NCBI GenBank assembly: GCA_003168265.1
Contig: PMSV01000011.1
Location: 1 to 64,000, forward strand
DNA length: 64,000 bases
Source of the DNA: Chitinophagaceae bacterium
GTDB taxonomy: Bacteria > Bacteroidota > Bacteroidia > Chitinophagales > Chitinophagaceae
Direction of reading: 5' to 3'
Below, piece by piece: positions 1-7,749 of this stretch (position 1 is its first letter; each line of letters opens with the position of its first letter). The position numbers and the translations under genes are program-made. The notes under the pieces were generated by a model. The model saw only the letters and a list, made by a program, of their open reading frames with translations, searched no databases and was not told where the DNA came from.

Positions 1-171
1 AACCACTCCCTTTAATATCCTCACGTCCATAGCATCACATATTAGCTTAAGCAAGTCTCTGCACCTCAATTGAATATCTCCTCGCAATACTGCGTACCGG
101 TATTTGGTGCTCCAAACCACATGAATATGTAACTGGTGCACACTATGACTGCCCTTCCGTAAATTCTCCAT
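1..171 (-). CDS. tnpA: IS200/IS605-family transposase TnpA, 5' part (cut by window edge)
   Basis: This ORF is absent from the supplied track because only 57 codons lie in the window; it runs off the left edge without a stop. Read on the minus strand from the ATG at 171 it contains 'HSVHQLHIHVVWSTKYRY' and then 'LRGDI', the characteristic N-terminus of the Y1-transposase (HUH) TnpA of IS200/IS605 elements. TnpA cuts and joins single-stranded DNA at hairpin ends. The catalytic HUH and Tyr residues would lie off-window. A hairpin of the expected kind lies just upstream at 197-232. Whether the copy is intact cannot be judged. Confidence 0.85.
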   Translation of the reverse strand, partial: MENLRKGSHSVHQLHIHVVWSTKYRYAVLRGDIQLRCRDLLKLICDAMDVRILKGVV

Positions 172-196
172 ACTACAAATTTATTAGATTTGTAGA

Positions 197-232
197 AGCT
201 AAAGCCTTGCACTAAAGTGCATAGCTTAAGCT
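197..232 (-). repeat. Subterminal hairpin at the IS200/IS605 end
   Basis: The arms 'agctaaagccttgcac' and 'gtgcatagcttaagct' pair at 13 of 16 positions around a TAAA loop. Elements of this family have such imperfect hairpins near each end, recognised by TnpA as single-stranded DNA. Its place just upstream of tnpA fits the left end. The exact element boundary, probably within about 235-250, cannot be fixed without an empty-site comparison. Confidence 0.65.
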
Positions 233-242
233 AGCGTTTTGA

Positions 243-581
243 GACCAGTTAAAAGCACTGGAGGACGAAAACAAATCCCAAAAAGAAAAACTTTTGGATT
301 TTAAAAAGATCCAGGAAAATATTACTATTGAGAGAGTCTTTCAGGCAGCCAAAGCAAAACTTATCCAATGGTACACTTTGGGAGGGCTTGTTTTCTTCCG
401 TATAGGACTTTATGGCATCAGTCAAGTCGTCTCCTATTCAAAAGACATAGAACAAAAGAAACTAAATGATATAGATTCAGCAAATCTTTACAAAATGGAT
501 TTGAAATTAATATATAGATCCAAGACAATTGACTTTAAATCTGCTTGCCATACTTTGTTTTCAACAATCCATTCACGTTAG
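243..581 (+). pseudogene. C-terminal remnant of a coiled-coil/membrane protein interrupted beside the IS end
   Basis: The frame of the listed 95-residue ORF (TTG start at 294) stays open upstream to a stop at 240-242, which is inside or next to the IS end. The extra residues (DQLKALEDENKSQKEKLL) form a heptad-like charged helix with no sensible start codon, as expected for the middle of a longer protein. A hydrophobic stretch follows (YTLGGLVFFRIGLYGI, about residues 45-60), then a Lys-rich tail. I infer that insertion of the IS removed or displaced the 5' part of this gene. I do not recognise the family. The alternative is a short native protein starting at the TTG. Confidence 0.45.
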
Positions 582-676
582 ATGCACAAAATGCAAAATG
601 CAGGATGGTGCCAGTAATATTTAATAAAAAAGAAGCTTTAAGCACATTATGAAATTTGTACTGGGCCATCACAATA

Positions 677-766
677 CAATAGGCGAGGATTAAAGTGTTA
701 TTCATAAAGGTGATATTTTTTAAATAAGAAATCTAATGCCGTAAATTTATGTGTTAGCGCCTATTG
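677..766. repeat. 9-bp perfect inverted repeat in AT-rich intergenic DNA
   Basis: CAATAGGCG at 677-685 is repeated inverted as CGCCTATTG at 758-766, with about 72 bases between. No ORF lies between the arms. It could bound a small mobile cassette or mark a structured RNA just upstream of the next gene. Chance occurrence is possible for a 9-mer, but the GC-rich arms stand out in this AT-rich stretch. Confidence 0.4.
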
Positions 767-791
767 AAACACTAAACTAATTTTTGTTAAA

Positions 792-1298
792 ATGCAAACA
801 TTGTTTGATTTACTTGACATGCATGATGTTGCAAAAGAACTTCTCACTTTTATATTTGGACTGTTTTCTACAACTATCGGTTTTTTCTCAGCTCTTTATT
901 TTAACAGAAGAATTGAGAATAGGAAGGAGTTTAAAACCTATTCTAATATAAAAAGGGGCATTATAGCTGAAATTGAACAGAACCAAAACACAATACGCAA
1001 CAGTTTTCGTGAGTATATTCATGGAGTTATTTTCAATGAACTAAATACAACCTCAAGTGACCAGCAACTAACAAATAATGCTTTTTTAAAATATACTGAC
1101 TCTGGACTATTGGTTGCATTACAAAAATATATTCGTAAATGTAACCTTTGTAATAAGCAAAAGAATCAATTAAAGGATTTCAGGATTTTTGGTGACAAAA
1201 AGAATTGGGAGGAAAACCTTCAAGAAAGCTTAGCAAAGACAATAACTGATGTAGAAGAATCTATGAAAGATCTTGCAACTCTACTTAACCGCCTTTAA
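792..1298 (+). CDS. Hypothetical protein with one N-terminal membrane helix
   Basis: 168 residues, ATG start. There is one strong membrane helix at about residues 15-38 (LLTFIFGLFSTTIGFFSALYF), followed by 'NRRIENRKE' and a largely helical soluble domain rich in Lys, Asn and Gln. A CNLCNK motif (about 117-122) is too short to call a metal site. Base composition is AT-rich, unlike the core genes downstream, and it sits between IS debris and a tRNA, so it is probably horizontally acquired cargo. I do not recognise the family. One-helix-plus-soluble-domain proteins of this kind are common in islands, but no function can be assigned. Confidence 0.6.
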   Translation: MQTLFDLLDMHDVAKELLTFIFGLFSTTIGFFSALYFNRRIENRKEFKTYSNIKRGIIAEIEQNQNTIRNSFREYIHGVIFNELNTTSSDQQLTNNAFLKYTDSGLLVALQKYIRKCNLCNKQKNQLKDFRIFGDKKNWEENLQESLAKTITDVEESMKDLATLLNRL

Positions 1299-1376
1299 CA
1301 GTGGTGACTGATGCACAACTATCCTGAAAGCTCCCCTTATAGTCTGCAATACAGTATTGGAATGGATTTAAACGGA

Positions 1377-1405
1377 AATGGCCTGTATAAACAGACCATT
1401 TTTTT
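1377..1405 (+). terminator. Rho-independent terminator
   Basis: AATGG-C-CTGT, loop ATAA, ACAG-A-CCATT forms a 9-bp stem with one mismatch, followed by a run of T. It ends transcription from 792-1298 just before the oppositely oriented tRNA gene. Confidence 0.6.
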
Positions 1406-1406
1406 G

Positions 1407-1478
1407 TACCGCGTAGGGGAATCGAACCCCTCATTCATCCGTGAAAGGGATGCGTCTTAACCGATTGACCAACGCGGC
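1407..1478 (-). tRNA. tRNA-Glu (anticodon UUC)
   Basis: On the minus strand this folds as a complete cloverleaf: acceptor GCCGCGT/ACGCGGT (first pair G-U), D stem GTC/GAC, anticodon stem CATCC/GGATG with loop CTTTCAC (anticodon TTC, Glu), T arm AGGGG-TTCGATT-CCCCT and discriminator A. The CCA end is not encoded. Length is 72 nt. The 3' end points toward the IS-bearing accessory region, the side where tRNA-targeting integrases insert. A promoter with both elements lies about 37 bp upstream. Confidence 0.95.
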
Positions 1479-1514
1479 CTCTCTTAACGCAAATCGTTTT
1501 TTGCTAAGGGAGTG

Positions 1515-1545
1515 CAAAGATAGTCCCGCTAAAATATTCTTCCAA
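1515..1545 (-). promoter_or_regulatory. Promoter of tRNA-Glu
   Basis: On the minus strand a -33 TTG (1543-1545) and a perfect -7 element TATCTTTG (1515-1522) are separated by 20 bp, matching the Bacteroidota TTG/TAnnTTTG consensus. Transcription would begin about 30 nt before the mature tRNA. Confidence 0.7.
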
Positions 1546-1669
1546 ATACTTTTTGAATTTCATTCAAACCTCCCCGGTCCCTGATATTGAATAGTTTGCA
1601 AAGGCCAAAGGGTCACCCTCTAATCCCCCCTTAACCAAAAAATTACACTCATCAAAAAGGCTAAAGTCC

Positions 1670-1677
1670 TAACTTTG
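1670..1677 (+). promoter_or_regulatory. -7 element of the gapA promoter
   Basis: TAACTTTG fits TAnnTTTG and lies 33 nt before the gapA ATG, giving a leader of roughly 25 nt. No clear TTG is seen at -33. Confidence 0.6.
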
Positions 1678-1710
1678 CGCCTTAATTAAAAAATCTCAAA
1701 TTTTCATGCT

Positions 1711-2727
1711 ATGAGCACAGTTAAAGTTGCTATTAATGGTTTTGGAAGAATCGGTCGCTTGGTTTATCGCCGTATATATAAAATGGACGGAATCGATGTA
1801 GTAGCTATCAATGACCTGACCAGCCCTAAGGTCCTTGCACACCTTCTTAAATATGACAGCGCTCAGGGTCGTTTTGATGCGGATGTCAAATCTACTGAAA
1901 ACTCAATTCTTGTTAACGGAGACGAAGTAAAGATATATGCCCAGAAAAATCCTGCTGAAATTCCCTGGAAACAGCACGAAGTAGACGTGGTCCTGGAATG
2001 CACAGGTTTTTTTACAGATAAGGCCAAGGCAGAAGCGCATATTACTGCAGGCGCAAAAAGAGTGGTCATCTCCGCTCCTGCCACGGGTGAGATGAAAACC
2101 GTAGTCTTCAATGTCAACCATGATATCCTGGACGGTTCCGAGACCGTGATCAGTTGCGCGTCCTGCACCACGAACTGCCTGGCCCCCATGGCCCATACGC
2201 TTGATAAGGATTTCGGCATCGAAATCGCTCTGATGACAACAGTGCATGCCTATACAAATGACCAGAATACCCAGGACGCCCCCCATCCGAAAGGAGACCT
2301 GAGAAGGGCACGTGCGGCAGCCCATAATATTGTGCCTAACAGCACTGGTGCGGCAAAAGCCATCGGGTTGGTATTGCCAAATCTGAAAGGCAAACTCGAT
2401 GGAACGGCGCAGCGAGTCCCCACCCTGACTGGTTCACTCACCGAACTCACCAGCGCACTAAAGAAAAAAGTAACTGTCGAAGAAATAAATGCGGCAATGA
2501 AGGCCTCCAGCAATGAAAGCTTTGGATATACAGAGGACGAGATCGTAAGCAGCGATATCATTGGAATGCATTTTGGCAGTCTCTTTGACGCCACGCAGAC
2601 CAAGGTGCTGACCGTTGGTGACAAGCAATTGGTGAAAACTGTTAGCTGGTATGACAATGAAATGAGCTATGCAAGCCAGTTGGTTCGCACGGTTCACTAT
2701 TTTGCCAATCTGATTTCAAAAAAATAA
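1711..2727 (+). CDS. gapA: Type I glyceraldehyde-3-phosphate dehydrogenase
   Basis: 338 residues, full length for the family. It catalyses NAD-dependent oxidation and phosphorylation of glyceraldehyde-3-phosphate to 1,3-bisphosphoglycerate in the cytoplasm. The N-terminal Rossmann motif '[15 protein letters not shown]' is followed by the active-site segment '[12 protein letters not shown]' (catalytic Cys near residue 153), the His region 'TVHAYTNDQ' and the C-terminal '[15 protein letters not shown]'. The ATG at 1711 directly precedes the Rossmann fold. It is first in a gapA-methyltransferase-pgk group, so two consecutive glycolytic enzymes are probably co-expressed, although a hairpin follows the stop codon. 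Confidence 0.97.
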   Translation: MSTVKVAINGFGRIGRLVYRRIYKMDGIDVVAINDLTSPKVLAHLLKYDSAQGRFDADVKSTENSILVNGDEVKIYAQKNPAEIPWKQHEVDVVLECTGFFTDKAKAEAHITAGAKRVVISAPATGEMKTVVFNVNHDILDGSETVISCASCTTNCLAPMAHTLDKDFGIEIALMTTVHAYTNDQNTQDAPHPKGDLRRARAAAHNIVPNSTGAAKAIGLVLPNLKGKLDGTAQRVPTLTGSLTELTSALKKKVTVEEINAAMKASSNESFGYTEDEIVSSDIIGMHFGSLFDATQTKVLTVGDKQLVKTVSWYDNEMSYASQLVRTVHYFANLISKK

Positions 2728-2735
2728 TAAAGCTG

Positions 2736-2766
2736 GCGGAACTTCGGATCCGCTCATTTTATTTTG
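2736..2766 (+). terminator. Possible terminator or attenuating hairpin after gapA
   Basis: GCGGA-acttcgga-TCCGC is followed by TCATTTTATTTT. The stem is only 5 bp and the T tract is broken, so it may only partly reduce transcription into the next genes. Confidence 0.45.
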
Positions 2767-2775
2767 GATTAAATT

Positions 2776-3477
2776 TTGGACAAGCCAATCCCTACATGGC
2801 AAAGGCGCTTTCAGATTGCTAAGCGAATCCTTTCCAAAACCCTTTTTCGGATGCTGGGTCCCCTAAATCGCCTTGTGCAGCCAAAAGAACTGTACGCGAT
2901 CAAAAAAGGCTATCACCATGCCCGGTCCGTACTCGATTTTGACGATACAGCCAATACGGATCAATGGCAAAAAGAAGTTTATACCTATGCCAGTAAGGTT
3001 TTCGAAAAAAACAACTATCAATCTGTAATCGATCTGGGCTGTGGCTCTGCCTACAAACTCGTTCACCATTTTGATAAGGCGGAGATCACAGGTATCGATA
3101 CAGAAACCACCTGGGAATGGTTGAAAAAGACCTACCCTTCACACAACTGGTTATCATTTGAAAAAACTGACCCATCCGGCCTGAGCGCAGACCTGCTGAT
3201 CTGTGCCGATGTGATAGAGCACATCAAAGACCCTGACAACCTCTTAAAATTCATCACTCGCGCCAATGTCAAAATAATTTTATTGAGCACGCCCGAACGA
3301 ACCGCTGTGGCGGGAAAATATGATTTCGGACCGCCGGAAAACCCGGCGCATTACCGCGAATGGAATTTAGAAGAATTCAAAAATTATATTGCCCGGGATT
3401 TTAGTATACAGGAGCAGCGTATCTTTAACGACCAATCTGTAACCCAAGTCATTATCTGCAAAAAATCAGTTTCATGA
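2776..3477 (+). CDS. Class I SAM-dependent methyltransferase
   Basis: 233 residues. Motif I '[12 protein letters not shown]' (about 85-96) is the SAM-binding glycine loop; the acidic 'GIDTET' and the motif IV-like '[16 protein letters not shown]' follow. This is the Methyltransf_11/23 fold; the substrate cannot be told. The start is a TTG with no better in-frame ATG nearby, so the true N-terminus is uncertain; an AT-rich 'ttaaatttt' just upstream could be a weak promoter. The gene overlaps pgk by 4 bases (ATGA), implying translational coupling. Its position between gapA and pgk is unusual and suggests a growth-linked role, but that is inference. Confidence 0.8.
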   Translation: MDKPIPTWQRRFQIAKRILSKTLFRMLGPLNRLVQPKELYAIKKGYHHARSVLDFDDTANTDQWQKEVYTYASKVFEKNNYQSVIDLGCGSAYKLVHHFDKAEITGIDTETTWEWLKKTYPSHNWLSFEKTDPSGLSADLLICADVIEHIKDPDNLLKFITRANVKIILLSTPERTAVAGKYDFGPPENPAHYREWNLEEFKNYIARDFSIQEQRIFNDQSVTQVIICKKSVS

Positions 3478-4670
3478 GTAAGTTTTCGGAATTCAATTTC
3501 AAAGACCAGAAGACATTGATCAGGGTGGATTTCAATGTTCCCTTGAATGATAAATATGAGATTACCGATGACAACAGGATGCGTGCTACCATTCCCACGA
3601 TCAAAAAAATCTTAAACGATGGAGGCAGCGTAATCCTCATGTCTCACTTGGGCAGGCCCAAAGACGGGCCTGAAGAAAAATATTCCCTTAAACACCTTAT
3701 AAAACACCTGAGCGAATTACTCGGAGGCACGATGGTCTTTTTTGCCAATGATTGTATCGGGGAACAAGCCTATCTCACGGCCGGGATGCTTAGACCAGGA
3801 GAAGTTCTCCTTCTTGAAAACCTCAGATTCTATAAAGAAGAAGAAAAAGGGGACAAAGCCTTTGCTGAAAAATTATCCAAACTGGGAACGGTTTATGTGA
3901 ACGATGCCTTCGGAACTGCCCACAGGGCCCATGCTTCCACTGCCGTGATCGCACAGTTTTTCCCGCCCGAAAAAAGGATGTTTGGGCTGCTTATGGAAGG
4001 GGAAGTGAAAAGCGCAGAAAAAGTTTTACATGAAGCGCATAAACCCTTTGTAGCCATTATTGGGGGGGCCAAGGTTTCGGATAAAATTCTGATCCTTGAA
4101 AATTTGCTGGAACGTGCAACCGACATTATCATTGGTGGCGGCATGGCCTATACCTTCATCAAAGCCGAAGGTGGAAAAATCGGCAACTCGCTTTGCGAAA
4201 CAGACCGTATTCAAACAGCGCTCGAGATCCTCGATAAGGCTGCCAAAAAAGGAGTTTGCATCCACCTTCCTCCGGATTCCATGATTGCAGATAAGTTCGA
4301 TGCAAACGCAAATACTTCCACTTCCCCCAGCAACCACATTCCTGATGGTTGGATGGGCCTGGACATTGGTGAAAATGCCTGCGAACAATTCAGTAATGTC
4401 ATAAAAAAATCAAAGACAATATTGTGGAATGGACCCATGGGTGTATTTGAAATGGCAAAATTTCAACACGGTACCAGGGTCATCGCCAGGGCCATTGCGG
4501 AAGCAACACAAAAAGGAGCTTTTTCCCTCGTAGGAGGGGGCGACAGCGTGGCCGCAATCAACCAGTTCGGTTTTGCGGATAAGGTAAGCTATGTTTCAAC
4601 CGGAGGGGGCGCTATGCTGGAGTACTTTGAAGGGAAGGAATTGCCGGGAATCGCTGCGATCAAAGGCTGA
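3474..4670 (+). CDS. pgk: Phosphoglycerate kinase
   Basis: 398 residues, normal length. It transfers the phosphate of 1,3-bisphosphoglycerate to ADP in glycolysis. Visible signatures are '[12 protein letters not shown]' near the N-terminus, 'LMSHLGRPK', '[16 protein letters not shown]', '[15 protein letters not shown]', the hinge and nucleotide region '[12 protein letters not shown]', '[11 protein letters not shown]' and the C-terminal '[12 protein letters not shown]'. Its ATG overlaps the stop region of the upstream methyltransferase by ATGA. Together with gapA it supplies the two steps of the lower glycolytic payoff phase. Confidence 0.97.
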   Translation: MSKFSEFNFKDQKTLIRVDFNVPLNDKYEITDDNRMRATIPTIKKILNDGGSVILMSHLGRPKDGPEEKYSLKHLIKHLSELLGGTMVFFANDCIGEQAYLTAGMLRPGEVLLLENLRFYKEEEKGDKAFAEKLSKLGTVYVNDAFGTAHRAHASTAVIAQFFPPEKRMFGLLMEGEVKSAEKVLHEAHKPFVAIIGGAKVSDKILILENLLERATDIIIGGGMAYTFIKAEGGKIGNSLCETDRIQTALEILDKAAKKGVCIHLPPDSMIADKFDANANTSTSPSNHIPDGWMGLDIGENACEQFSNVIKKSKTILWNGPMGVFEMAKFQHGTRVIARAIAEATQKGAFSLVGGGDSVAAINQFGFADKVSYVSTGGGAMLEYFEGKELPGIAAIKG

Positions 4671-4697
4671 TTTTTTTCGAGTAGTAAATCACCTGTC

Positions 4698-5369
4698 ATG
4701 AAAAATATAATATTATTATTGTTAGGATTCTCCCTGTCCAATCAACTCCTCGCCCAATCAGTCTCCGTCCCGGTTCCCGTCAGAGACGAACCCCACCACA
4801 AAGTCGTTCTGGAAAATGATTATGTAAGGCTGATCAATGTGCTTATTCCTGGTCATGATACCACCTTGGTACATCGCCACGCCGCAGCCTCCGTCATCGT
4901 TTACCTGTCCGATAACAATATCGGCGCCCAAATCGTTGGTGAAAAGCCCGTTCTTTCCGAGTCAAGCCCTGGACAGATAAACTATGCGGCTTATGACCTT
5001 AAACCCATAAATCACCGGGTTTGGAACCGGGATAATACTCCCTACCATGTAATGGACATAGAATTGGTAAGAAAACCGCCTTATGGGGATAGCTGCCAAT
5101 TGATCACAGATAACTCTGCCCATCTCCAGTGGAGGCAAAAAGAAGTCCGCACATATAAATTAAAACTTGGCCCCGGGAACCAACTTCATATTCCCGAATC
5201 AAACTGTGCACACCTGCTCATCACGGTAACCGGTATCCTAACAGCGACATCAAACGCACATATGCATACCATGCAGGCAGGGGGATATGTTTTCTTCCCG
5301 CCTCAAAGTCCGATTGATCTCGGATCGATGAAGGATGGTGGCGACGCTATATTATTGGAATTAAAATAA
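4698..5369 (+). CDS. Secreted two-cupin-like protein, function unknown
   Basis: 223 residues with a clear signal peptide (ILLLLGFSLSNQLLAQ, cleavage near residue 20). The mature part looks like two cupin barrels in tandem: 'LVHRHAAASVIVYLSD' in the first and 'THSNAHMHTMQAGGYVFFPP'-type sequence in the second, with His residues that could bind a metal. It lies 27 bp after pgk and runs convergently into the next gene (4 bp gap). It may ride on pgk transcription. No specific substrate can be inferred. Confidence 0.7.
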   Translation: MKNIILLLLGFSLSNQLLAQSVSVPVPVRDEPHHKVVLENDYVRLINVLIPGHDTTLVHRHAAASVIVYLSDNNIGAQIVGEKPVLSESSPGQINYAAYDLKPINHRVWNRDNTPYHVMDIELVRKPPYGDSCQLITDNSAHLQWRQKEVRTYKLKLGPGNQLHIPESNCAHLLITVTGILTATSNAHMHTMQAGGYVFFPPQSPIDLGSMKDGGDAILLELK

Positions 5370-5373
5370 GCCC

Positions 5374-6729
5374 TTAGTATTTAAAAACCCGCCCATTTAC
5401 CATCACTTCCTGGGTAGCTTCATCGAAAGTAGCTTTATAACCAGTACGTACTGCAGCATTGGTCATGATCGTAGCAATGGAATGGGAATAGCCGACCTCT
5501 ACCGGAGCATGTGGTTGTTTACGGCTTCTCACGCATTCCATCCAATTTCGAACGTGGTTGGAAGTAAGCGGATCGCCTCCGGTATTGGCCGAAGCCACCA
5601 CTTTTTCCTCCATATCGGATAAATTCATTTCAGGAAGCAGGTTCGGCTTCATACCCATCGCGGCAGCTTCATGTGCGTGCAATCCTCCTTCCGGTGATAT
5701 TTTATTAGTGATCAGGTTCAGTTCACCGCCATTCGAATAATAGATCTCGGCGGGATTCTCCTCCCCATTATGCATACGTGAGGAAAAAACAACCTGGAAA
5801 TTCTTTTCATTGCTATCATCCCCATATTCAAATACGGCCGTAGTCGTATCCCAGTTCATGCGGCCGTCCTTCCATACATATACCCCTCCATTTGCGACCA
5901 CACTCTTGGGATGTTTAAGCCCGCTGAACCAATGCACGGTATCGATTTGGTGGCTCATCCATTGACCCGGCATGCCGGAAGAATAGGGCCAGAAAAGGCG
6001 AAACTCCAGGTAATGCCTGGCATTGAAGGTTTCTTCGGGCCGGTTCAACTGAAAACGCTTCCAATCCGTATCCTCTTCTTTTAATTGAGGTACCAAACCC
6101 GGCCTCCTCCATCGCCCGGGCTGGTTTACGTTCCAGCTTAGTTCAACCATGGTTATATTGCCGAATTTTCCGGATTGGACAAAGTCCGCAGCAGCCTGGT
6201 AATTGGCTCCGCTCCTCCGCTGTGAACCGATTTGTACGACCCTGTCCGATCCCTTCACTGCCTTAAGTGCCGCACGGTTATCATCCATGGTCTCCGCAAA
6301 AGGTTTTTCCGAGTATACATCACAACCTGCCCGAACTGCCTCTATTGTATGAAGTGCATGCTGAAAATCCGCAGTGCTGATAAATACGGCATCCACGGCC
6401 TTGGCATCATACATTTCTTCATTGTTTCTGTATGGCTTAACATCGTGCTGCATTTTCTGTTTCCAAAAAGCAGCCCCATCTTCTCTTCGTATCCTCCAGA
6501 TATCTGAAACCCCTACCAGGTCAAAATTCAATTCCTTATAATGATTCATGAAACTGGGAGCATGGGAACTGCGATGGCGATCTGAAAAACCAACCACCCC
6601 AACCCTTACCCGGTCATTGGCGCCTAAAACACGACGGTAACTCGATGCGCTCAGGCTTAGGGCACCCATATATACTCCGCTCCCGGTAACAGCGGTCTTC
6701 TTAATAAAATCCCTTCGGGAATTTTTCAT
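5374..6729 (-). CDS. Tat-exported Gfo/Idh/MocA-family oxidoreductase
   Basis: The ORF opens at 6774, but the ATG at 6729 begins with the twin-arginine signal 'MKNSRRDFIKKTAVTGSG', so about 451 residues from there are preferred. After the signal comes an NAD(P)-binding fold ('RVGVVGFSDRHRSS', 'AVFISTADFQHALHTIEAVRAGCDVYSEKPFAETMDD'), where the 'EKP' motif is the family hallmark, and then the alpha/beta domain. Export in folded form with bound cofactor is typical of Bacteroidota members acting on sugars or glycosides in the periplasm. It stands alone, convergent with the cupin gene and divergent from punA. The exact substrate is unknown. Confidence 0.9.
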   Translation of the reverse strand: MKNSRRDFIKKTAVTGSGVYMGALSLSASSYRRVLGANDRVRVGVVGFSDRHRSSHAPSFMNHYKELNFDLVGVSDIWRIRREDGAAFWKQKMQHDVKPYRNNEEMYDAKAVDAVFISTADFQHALHTIEAVRAGCDVYSEKPFAETMDDNRAALKAVKGSDRVVQIGSQRRSGANYQAAADFVQSGKFGNITMVELSWNVNQPGRWRRPGLVPQLKEEDTDWKRFQLNRPEETFNARHYLEFRLFWPYSSGMPGQWMSHQIDTVHWFSGLKHPKSVVANGGVYVWKDGRMNWDTTTAVFEYGDDSNEKNFQVVFSSRMHNGEENPAEIYYSNGGELNLITNKISPEGGLHAHEAAAMGMKPNLLPEMNLSDMEEKVVASANTGGDPLTSNHVRNWMECVRSRKQPHAPVEVGYSHSIATIMTNAAVRTGYKATFDEATQEVMVNGRVFKY

Positions 6730-6860
6730 GGCAACCATATTAAAAAAGTTTAGCAGAATGAAATGGAATATCAAATATAAACACTTCCATCATCAAAAAA
6801 TTTCCTTACGAATAATGCCTTGTCAACCACTCTTCCGCCTTCAGGCACTAGGGCATTCCT

Positions 6861-6868
6861 TATATTTG
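6861..6868 (+). promoter_or_regulatory. -7 element of the punA promoter
   Basis: TATATTTG is a perfect TAnnTTTG match, 23 nt before the ATG at 6891. Confidence 0.65.
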
Positions 6869-6890
6869 CAGCTTATAACAATGGCCTAAA

Positions 6891-7715
6891 ATGCAAGACC
6901 AAACTATCGACCAACTCAAAGAAGCAGCAGATTATATAAAAACGCATTATCCGGAACAACCCGAAGCCGCAATTGTGCTTGGCAGCGGTCTCGGAAACCT
7001 GGCCGAAGAAATTACCGTAACCTGTGAATTGGATTATCGCAATATTCCCTATTTTCCAGTCTCCACAGTAATGGGTCATAGCGGAAAGTTGGTTTTCGGA
7101 AATCTCAGCGGCAAAAAAGTGGTGGCCATGTCCGGTAGATTCCATTATTATGAAGGATATACCCCCCAGCAAGTTGTATTCCCCATCCGCGTGATGAAAA
7201 TGCTTGGAGTCAGGACCCTGCTTATTTCGAATGCTGCAGGCGGCATGAACAGCACATTCAAAGTCGGAGATCTGATGATAATAAAGGACCATATCAGTCT
7301 TTTCGTCCCCAATCCGCTTATCGGAATAAATTACGAAGAACTGGGACTCCGGTTCCCGGATATGAGCGGACCCTACGATAAAAAACTCATCGCTATAGCT
7401 AAAAAAATCAGTGAAAGATCCGGCATCGAATTAAAAGAAGGTATCTATGCTGGTGTAACAGGACCAACCTTCGAAACCCGTGCCGAATACCGCCTTTTGC
7501 ACCTGGCCGGAGGCGATGCAGTAGGAATGAGCACAGTACAGGAAGTAATTGCCGCAGTTCAAGCCGGGATGAATGTTTTTGCGATGAGCGTGATCACAGA
7601 TCTCGGAATCCGGGAGGAAGAAAATACCATCACACATGAAGAGGTCCTCGAGGCCGCTGCCCGTGCTGAACCCAGGCTGGCAGCCTTGTTTAAACTATTG
7701 GTAGCTGAACTCTAA
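6891..7715 (+). CDS. punA: Purine nucleoside phosphorylase (inosine/guanosine type)
   Basis: 274 residues, the length of trimeric PNP-I enzymes. It phosphorolyses purine (deoxy)ribonucleosides to free base plus (deoxy)ribose-1-phosphate for salvage. The phosphate-binding 'VLGSGLGNLAEEI', 'GHSGKLVFG', 'SGRFHYYEGYTPQQ', 'LLISNAAGGMN', 'GPTFETRAEYRLLHLAGGDAVGMSTVQE' and 'VITDLG' are all family signatures. The start ATG follows a good promoter. The next gene starts 34 bp later and could be co-transcribed. Confidence 0.94.
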   Translation: MQDQTIDQLKEAADYIKTHYPEQPEAAIVLGSGLGNLAEEITVTCELDYRNIPYFPVSTVMGHSGKLVFGNLSGKKVVAMSGRFHYYEGYTPQQVVFPIRVMKMLGVRTLLISNAAGGMNSTFKVGDLMIIKDHISLFVPNPLIGINYEELGLRFPDMSGPYDKKLIAIAKKISERSGIELKEGIYAGVTGPTFETRAEYRLLHLAGGDAVGMSTVQEVIAAVQAGMNVFAMSVITDLGIREEENTITHEEVLEAAARAEPRLAALFKLLVAEL

Positions 7716-7749
7716 TATTAACTTACTTATAACCACCCTCTACAGGTTA

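Noticed and set aside
677-780. Integron attC site suggested by GTTAGCGC and the inverted repeat
   Set aside because: No RYYYAAC core pairs with GTTRRRY at the right spacing, and GTTAGCG does not match the consensus.
1863-2697. Several minus-strand ORFs opposite gapA
   Set aside because: gapA is full length with all motifs; these are complementary-frame shadows.
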